Shown one piece after another: positions 58,844-64,000 of a stretch of 64,000 bases of DNA. The position numbers and the translations under genes are program-made. This DNA is from GCA-002726655 sp046582185 (lineage in GTDB: Bacteria; Pseudomonadota; Gammaproteobacteria; Pseudomonadales; Azotimanducaceae), in contig JAYGEX010000040.1 of assembly GCA_046582185.1 (NCBI GenBank), positions 62,001 through 126,000 of the forward strand. Reading direction: 5' to 3'. A model generated the notes under the pieces. That model did not search any database and was not told the DNA's origin. It saw only the letters and a program-made list of their open reading frames with translations. Every line of letters starts with the position of its first letter. Position 1 is the first letter of the stretch.

Positions 58844-60178
58844 ATGGTATTTGTCTCTGCTGAGCGGAGCCTGAAAATCTTCACTATCGGGCTACCGATA
58901 ATGGGAGGCATGGTTTCCAATGTACTTCTCGGTCTCGTGGATACCGCCATGGTTGGCACCCTCGGTAATGCTGCGCTTGGCGCCGTGGGATTATCTTCCT
59001 TCCTTGCCTCAATTTATCTCGGTTTGTTCTTCGGCTTCTCCATCGCAGTTCAGGCAATGGTCTCCCGACGTAAGGGCGAGGGCAAAACCTCCGATTGTGG
59101 CATTTATCTGAGCGGCGCTTTGATCATCATTGCAGCCATCGCACCGATTGCATCCCTGGTCCTGTATTTTCTAATCCCTTACCTTTTTCCTCTGATCAAT
59201 AGTGATCCGGAAGTTATCGCCATCGGGGTTGACTATATACGCTGGCTAATCTTGCAAGCAGCGTTTGTGGGTTTTATCCAGGCAAATACTGGCTTCTGGA
59301 ACGGCATTGGTCTAACAAAAGTCTATGTCCCTTCATTGTTAACCATGCACGCCAGTAATATTTTCCTTAACTATGTCTTTATCTTTGGTAAGTTCGGCGC
59401 ACCCGTCATGGGAGCAGAAGGTGCCGGATTCGCTACCGCTATTGCCAGCGTCTTCGGCGCGGTACTTTACTTACGCCTCGGTCTGAAATATGGGAAACCG
59501 TTTGCTTATATGCAAAAGCTCCCCAGCATGCCGGAAATCAAAAGTATCTTCCGCCTTGCAATTCCGGCAGGAATGCAGCAACTACTGGATATCACGGCAC
59601 TGACGATTACATACAGTATTGTTGGGATCATAGGAACGGTGGAACTTGCATGCTACAGCGTGCTTCTTAATCTGATTGGACTTGTTGGCCTACCTGCCTG
59701 GGGGCTAGGCACCGCCGGTGCAACACTGGTGGGCCAGGCGCTGGGGCAGAAAAATATTGAAGATGCCGTTAACTGGGCATGGGATGTTATCAAGATCGGC
59801 GTCCTGGCAATGGCGTTTATTGGCATGCCATTTTGGTTGGCACCTGAACTCATCCTGTCAATATGGATACATGATGAGGCAACGCTTGCGCTGGCAATAC
59901 TACCGACCCAGATCCTGGGCGTTATGATTACCTTCAACGGCATCGGCTATATGTTGGCCACCATGTTGAACGGTGCCGGTGATATTCGCCGCGTCACAAT
60001 CATTAACCTGGTGACCCAATGGCTGATCCTGGTCCCTGGGGCATATCTCATTGGCATTCATTTTGGCTTCGGTCTGATCGGCATTTGGCTGGTGCATCAG
60101 TTCGCCTACAGAGCTGGCCATTCCTTCATCTTCAGCTACTTCTGGCGGCAGGGGAAATGGTCCAGGATTATTGTTTGA
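58844..60178 (+). CDS. MATE-family efflux transporter
   Basis: A 444-residue membrane protein of the MATE fold with 12 predicted helices in two halves. N-terminal GLPIMGGMVSNVLLGLVDTA and MVGTLGNAALGAVGLSSFLA, and second-half AIPAGMQQLLDITALTITYS and VELACYSVLLNLIGLVGLPA, match the repeated MATE pattern. It exports drugs or metabolites in exchange for Na+ or H+. The substrate is unknown. Confidence 0.93.
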   Translation: MVFVSAERSLKIFTIGLPIMGGMVSNVLLGLVDTAMVGTLGNAALGAVGLSSFLASIYLGLFFGFSIAVQAMVSRRKGEGKTSDCGIYLSGALIIIAAIAPIASLVLYFLIPYLFPLINSDPEVIAIGVDYIRWLILQAAFVGFIQANTGFWNGIGLTKVYVPSLLTMHASNIFLNYVFIFGKFGAPVMGAEGAGFATAIASVFGAVLYLRLGLKYGKPFAYMQKLPSMPEIKSIFRLAIPAGMQQLLDITALTITYSIVGIIGTVELACYSVLLNLIGLVGLPAWGLGTAGATLVGQALGQKNIEDAVNWAWDVIKIGVLAMAFIGMPFWLAPELILSIWIHDEATLALAILPTQILGVMITFNGIGYMLATMLNGAGDIRRVTIINLVTQWLILVPGAYLIGIHFGFGLIGIWLVHQFAYRAGHSFIFSYFWRQGKWSRIIV

Positions 60179-60285
60179 CCAACTATCTATTATTCCATTT
60201 CGCCATCAAACTTATTTTCCCGGCTTTGTTATACTTTTTCATCTATTGAGATTGAATCTAACGAGCAATTGGAAAAGGGGTGGTA

Positions 60286-62409
60286 ATGCCGGCAGCACAG
60301 TATTTAAGAACTCCCAATCTCAATGGTTCCGATATTGATGCAAAGAGAGCCGAAATTTCGGACTACTTCAATGCAACCTGGGAGCGCTACGAATCGTTGT
60401 TTGATACTTTGGTGGAAGAAAGTTCCTACACCAGAAAATCTATCCCCTTGCGACATCCCCTGATCTTTTATTACGGCCATACTGCGACCTTTTTTGTAAA
60501 CAAATTGATTCTGGCTGGTCTCATCAAGCATCGGGTGAACCCTGAATTCGAATCGATGTTTGCCATCGGCGTAGACGAAATGAGCTGGGATGATCTGGAC
60601 GAGACCCACTATCAGTGGCCCGCGGTCTCCGAAGTAAAAGCCTATAGAGACCAAGTCAAAAAGTTAATGAACGCCCTCATCGCCAAGGCACCCCTCAGCC
60701 TACCAATCGATTGGCAAAACCCCTGGTGGATCATTCTGATGGGTATAGAACATGAGCAAATTCACCTGGAAACTTCCTCGGTACTGGTCCGCCAGCAACT
60801 GTTGGAGCTAGTAAAACCCAACGAACAATGGCAAGCATCAATGGAGACCAGCGCAGCACCATGTAATTCGATGGTCCACGTCAGCGGTGCAAAAATTTCG
60901 CTGGGCAAGAAGTACGACGACACTATTTATGGATGGGATAACGAATACGGCAAACATCAGGCAGACATTGAAGACTTTAAGGCCAGTAAATACTTGGTCA
61001 GCAATCAGGAGTTTCTTGCATTCGTAAGCGATGATGGCTACCAAAAGGATCAGTTCTGGCTGGAAGAAGGTCTTGAATGGCGCAATTTCGCGGAAGCTTT
61101 CCATCCAACATTCTGGGTCGCTGATACAGCAGACCAGGAACCGAACTGGAAGCTTCGCCTCATGACGGAGATTGTAGCGATGCCATGGGACTGGCCAGCT
61201 GAAGTTAATTACCATGAAGCCAAGGCATTCTGTAACTGGAAGTCTGGGCAAAGCGGACAATCCATTCGCCTGCCCACTGAAGATGAATGGTATCGAATTT
61301 ATGAAGTTTCAGGCGCTCGGGAACTCATTGTGAACGAACCGGCAAAGGCCAACCTGCATATGGATCACCATGCCTCTTCCTCACCGGTAAATATTTTTGC
61401 CCATGGGGATTTCTTCGACGTGATCGGCAATGTTTGGCAATGGACGGAGACGCCCATTTACCCGTTCCATGAATTCAAAGTCCATCGCTGTTACGACGAC
61501 TTCACTATGCCTACCTACGATGGCCGGCACAATATAATCAAAGGAGGCTCCTGGATATCCAGCGGTAACGAAAGCCGCAAGTCGGCCCGATATGCCTTCC
61601 GAAAACACTTTTTTCAACACGCTGGTTTCAGATACGTCAATGCCGGTAAACCCCAGGAACAACCCATGTCGAATTACGAAACAGACAAATTGCTCTCTGA
61701 ATACGCTGAGTTCCATTATGGTGACGAGTATTTTGATGTGGCGAACTTTCCAAAAGCACTGGCTGACATCGCGATAAGGGCAATGGGCGACAAACCTACT
61801 ATCAGCGCCCTGGATATTGGCTGCGCCGTTGGTCGAAGCAGCTTCGAACTGGCGCGGCACTTCGAACATGTCACCGGCATTGACTTTTCCGCCCGGCTTA
61901 TCAATCTGGGGGTTAAGCTCGCGGACCAAGGCATGGTTCGTTATAGCATCGCCGATGAAGGCGAGTTGATGATCTTTCACGAGCGCCGCCTTGCAGATAT
62001 GGGTTTGCTTGAAGTATCCGGCAAGGTGGATTTTTCACAGGGCGATGCGTGCAATCTAAAGGCCGGGTTTACTGCTTACGACCTCGTTCTTGCAGCCAAC
62101 CTGATCGATCGACTTTACGATCCAATGCTGTTCCTGGCAACAATACACGAGCGCATAAATACTGGCGGCGTTCTACTCATCGCCTCTCCCTATACCTGGT
62201 TGGAAGAACATACCAGAAAGGATGATTGGCTTGGCGGTTTCAAGAAGGACGGAGAAAACTTCACAACATTTGACGGGCTAAAAGCCGCCCTGTCGCCAAA
62301 ATTTGATCTGCTTGAACAGCCACAACAAGTCCCATTTGTGATTCGTGAGACTTCCCGGAAATTTCAGCACTCTCTTTCTGATGTGACTCTATGGATAAAG
62401 AAAGAGTAA
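60286..62409 (+). CDS. ovoA: OvoA, 5-histidylcysteine sulfoxide synthase with fused methyltransferase
   Basis: A 707-residue ovothiol-biosynthesis enzyme. The iron-binding HxxxHxE is MGIEHEQIHLETSSVL (about residues 156-162), and a DinB-type His lies in FYYGHTATFFVN. The sulfoxide-synthase (FGE-sulfatase-like) domain has SKYLVSNQEFLAFVSDDGYQ, IRLPTEDEWYRIYEVSGARE, FDVIGNVWQWTETPIYPFH and IIKGGSWISSGNESRKSARY. The C-terminal SAM methyltransferase has SALDIGCAVGRSSFELARHF. It links cysteine to histidine and methylates the product. The ATG at 60286 is preferred over GTG at 60280. It stands alone. Confidence 0.95.
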   Translation: MPAAQYLRTPNLNGSDIDAKRAEISDYFNATWERYESLFDTLVEESSYTRKSIPLRHPLIFYYGHTATFFVNKLILAGLIKHRVNPEFESMFAIGVDEMSWDDLDETHYQWPAVSEVKAYRDQVKKLMNALIAKAPLSLPIDWQNPWWIILMGIEHEQIHLETSSVLVRQQLLELVKPNEQWQASMETSAAPCNSMVHVSGAKISLGKKYDDTIYGWDNEYGKHQADIEDFKASKYLVSNQEFLAFVSDDGYQKDQFWLEEGLEWRNFAEAFHPTFWVADTADQEPNWKLRLMTEIVAMPWDWPAEVNYHEAKAFCNWKSGQSGQSIRLPTEDEWYRIYEVSGARELIVNEPAKANLHMDHHASSSPVNIFAHGDFFDVIGNVWQWTETPIYPFHEFKVHRCYDDFTMPTYDGRHNIIKGGSWISSGNESRKSARYAFRKHFFQHAGFRYVNAGKPQEQPMSNYETDKLLSEYAEFHYGDEYFDVANFPKALADIAIRAMGDKPTISALDIGCAVGRSSFELARHFEHVTGIDFSARLINLGVKLADQGMVRYSIADEGELMIFHERRLADMGLLEVSGKVDFSQGDACNLKAGFTAYDLVLAANLIDRLYDPMLFLATIHERINTGGVLLIASPYTWLEEHTRKDDWLGGFKKDGENFTTFDGLKAALSPKFDLLEQPQQVPFVIRETSRKFQHSLSDVTLWIKKE

Positions 62410-62436
62410 TCAGACGTATACAACAGGGCGGACAAT

Positions 62437-62916
62437 CTAAATGTCGAGAGACATAAAGACGCTGTTTGGATCACAAACATAATCTGCAAAGGGGCCGCAG
62501 CACTCAAAGCCAAACTTCTGGTAAAGCCGACGCGCCGGTTCAAAGTAATCCATGGAGCCGGTTTCAAGGCTTACCAGGCGATAAGCTCTCTCACGTGAAA
62601 TCTTTAACAAGTGAGTTAGCAGCATTGATGCGACGCCCTTACCACGAGCTGCTTCAGAGGTACGCATTGACTTGATCTCGGCATGTTGTTGATCCAATTC
62701 CTTAAGCGCACCGCAGCCAAGCAGTGCATTGCCGTCCCAGACCGTCCAGAAAGTGACGTCCAGCTGCTTGAGTGCTTCCAGGTCCAGAGCATGCACACTC
62801 TCGGGCGGGGATGTTGATTGCATATCATCCATGTGAGCCTGCAAGAAGTCAGACACTTCCTGACTTGTGAGGTCATCAACCCTAATTTCGATTGATCGCC
62901 CTGCTACCTGAGTCAT
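62437..62916 (-). CDS. GNAT-family N-acetyltransferase
   Basis: A 159-residue acetyltransferase. The CoA loop is SMRTSEAARGKGVASMLLTH (RGKGVA), and the end has YFEPARRLYQKFGFECCGPF. It resembles YsnE/PhnO-type acetyltransferases. It is convergent with ovoA, 27 bases away. The substrate is unknown. Confidence 0.88.
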   Translation of the reverse strand: MTQVAGRSIEIRVDDLTSQEVSDFLQAHMDDMQSTSPPESVHALDLEALKQLDVTFWTVWDGNALLGCGALKELDQQHAEIKSMRTSEAARGKGVASMLLTHLLKISRERAYRLVSLETGSMDYFEPARRLYQKFGFECCGPFADYVCDPNSVFMSLDI

Positions 62917-63094
62917 TGATCCTCACCTGCTGGGCTGAACACCGAATCCGGTCGCAGCATGGTATGTGATGGGTGAAAACAATCCAGCCAGGCTTCGAAA
63001 TCCAATCGTGAGAATGCTGCTCCTACTCTTTCTATTAATATTCTTACTTCACCTACTTTATTCATCTGCACTCATCAATACATGTTGTTTACTG

Positions 63095-63385
63095 TTAGCT
63101 GCCGTCAACAATCATTACCGTGGACTCGGCATTAGCATGGCGAATCTTTTTTATAGGTGCATATTCGTCGCTATCCACGAATGTCTGCGCTTCTTTTAGG
63201 TTTGGAAATTCAATAATGACAATTCTGCTTGGCGCCCATAAGTCGCTCTCACAAACATTGATCTCCCCGCCGCGCGCCAGGTAAACGCCGCCATACTTTT
63301 CCGCCAATGGCTTCGCCAGTTTCTTATATTCTTCATATGCATCTACATTATTAATCTTGGTATCAACTATTAGATAAGCACTCAT
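63095..63385 (-). CDS. DUF1330-family protein
   Basis: A 96-residue ferredoxin-like alpha/beta-barrel protein (MSAYLIVDTKINNVDAYEEY, KLAKPLAEKYGGVYLARGGE and RIVIIEFPNLKEAQTFVDSD). DUF1330 proteins are related to dimeric alpha/beta-barrel enzymes and have no known function. The ATG at 63385 is chosen over a TTG three bases earlier. It lies 60 bases downstream of argC and may be co-transcribed. The 62917-63094 gap has no supported gene. Confidence 0.85.
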   Translation of the reverse strand: MSAYLIVDTKINNVDAYEEYKKLAKPLAEKYGGVYLARGGEINVCESDLWAPSRIVIIEFPNLKEAQTFVDSDEYAPIKKIRHANAESTVMIVDGS

Positions 63386-63445
63386 CAATTTACTGCCGTT
63401 TGTTCAAGATAAAAAAGCTGTGCGTGAATTGCCTTAATGTTCATT

Positions 63446-64000
63446 TTACCCAGGATGCAAACCCTTTCGCCTCAAGCCCATTCCTCGATCCAGGCTAAAC
63501 ATCAGGTTCATATTTTCAATGCCGACCTGGGCGCCGCCTTTACCCACATTATCCAGCGCAGAAAAAACGACTAAGCGATTCCGCCTCTCATCATAGTCGA
63601 TGCCAATCATGCAGTAATTGGTACCATTGATTGCACTCACCCAGGGATAGGGCTTGTATTGCCAGCTCACGCCCTCTTCCCTTGCCTGGTCATAGACTTG
63701 AACGAACTCATCGTCGTGATAAAACTCTTTATACAGCGCCAGAATTTCGTCGCGAGATGTTTTTACATTTGGGAACGAATGACAAATATCGAGGATGCCG
63801 CGCGTTATCGGAATGTACACAGGTGAAAAATGGACTTGGATATCTCGCCCTGCCAACAATCCGAGCTCCTGCTCCATTTCGTATGTATGGCGATGATCCA
63901 CAACATTGTACGGAACGATATTGTTGCCAATTTCAGGATGGTGGGTCGGCTTGCCAAGCTCTGCCCCGGCACCTGTGGTACCCGACAGGGCATCGATCAA
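63446..64000 (-). CDS. argC: N-acetyl-gamma-glutamyl-phosphate reductase, C-terminal part
   Basis: The gene runs off the right edge; 184 C-terminal residues are visible. ArgC motifs are ALSGTTGAGAELGKPTHHPE, HRHTYEMEQELGLL, VHFSPVYIPITRGILDICH and SALDNVGKGGAQVGIENMNL. The enzyme makes N-acetylglutamate semialdehyde in arginine synthesis. The catalytic cysteine lies outside the window. No other arginine gene is seen on this side. Confidence 0.95.
   Translation of the reverse strand: MIDALSGTTGAGAELGKPTHHPEIGNNIVPYNVVDHRHTYEMEQELGLLAGRDIQVHFSPVYIPITRGILDICHSFPNVKTSRDEILALYKEFYHDDEFVQVYDQAREEGVSWQYKPYPWVSAINGTNYCMIGIDYDERRNRLVVFSALDNVGKGGAQVGIENMNLMFSLDRGMGLRRKGLHPG

Noticed and set aside
62966..63199. 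A hydrophobic 77-codon frame overlapping DUF1330 on the opposite strand
   Set aside because: Half of it lies over a well-supported gene, and its leucine-rich part has no ribosome site.
1..64000. CRISPR arrays, tRNA or rRNA genes, phage genes, integrons
   Set aside because: I looked for regularly spaced repeats, cloverleaf-like segments ending in CCA, and phage or integrase proteins, and saw none that I could support.

Overview
The window looks like a chromosomal segment of a heterotrophic gammaproteobacterium, probably marine. The evidence is the gene content: many acyl-CoA enzymes, a Sox thiosulfate-oxidation locus, a proton-translocating transhydrogenase, an ovothiol synthase and envelope genes of gammaproteobacterial type. 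No rRNA, tRNA, phage, plasmid or CRISPR locus was seen, so the taxonomic placement is only an inference. Genes are tightly packed, many with ATGA-type overlaps, and most runs are co-oriented.

Layout. 1-11.7 kb: the end of an alkyl-sulfatase-like MBL gene, a short crotonase, then minus-strand genes for CoA/acyl metabolism (tandem CaiB/BaiF CoA-transferase; amidohydrolase, acyl-CoA ligase and a small conserved protein; FabD-like acyltransferase with a fused 2-oxoacid dehydrogenase E1; Sel1 protein). 11.7-20.4 kb: an IS91-like transposase remnant, an LDH2-type dehydrogenase, a DsbD/ScsB-like reductase, a carboxylase beta subunit and the three-gene pnt operon. 20.5-29.3 kb: glycosyltransferase, serine hydrolase, AraC and LysR regulators, VOC protein, exported methyltransferase-like protein, peroxiredoxin-like protein and small envelope genes.

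29.5-36.1 kb is a plus-strand operon: ECF sigma factor, small membrane protein (likely regulator), LolA-like periplasmic carrier, two FtsX/LolC-type permeases, LolD-type ATPase, and an exported protein combining a SPOR-like N-terminus with a predicted outer-membrane beta-barrel. Together these suggest a self-regulated inner-to-outer-membrane export route. It is the best candidate here for an undescribed system.

36.2-48.9 kb: a MaoC hydratase, a LysR gene beside a frameshifted crotonase and a structured intergenic region ending in a terminator, then a long minus-strand sulfur-oxidation locus (soxCDXYZA, a SoxXA-binding lipoprotein, soxB, a PLP decarboxylase, a SoxH-like MBL protein, an alpha/beta hydrolase and a SoxW-like thioredoxin). 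49-64 kb: two acyl-CoA dehydrogenases, a crotonase, a pair of related membrane proteins with a C-terminal four-cysteine domain (one frameshifted), a pdxA-family gene, hydrolase, M20 peptidase, TetR, P-loop kinase, MATE pump, ovoA, GNAT, DUF1330 and partial argC.

The most striking non-coding signal is a family of six AT-rich elements of about 130 bp with terminal inverted repeats (MITE-like), at about 3.7, 13.3, 20.4, 26.7, 44.0 and 44.1 kb. They sit exactly at gene edges. Their ends supply the stop codons of four neighbouring genes, and a fifth gene starts directly at an element edge. Two tandem copies split the sox locus between the soxK-like gene and soxB.
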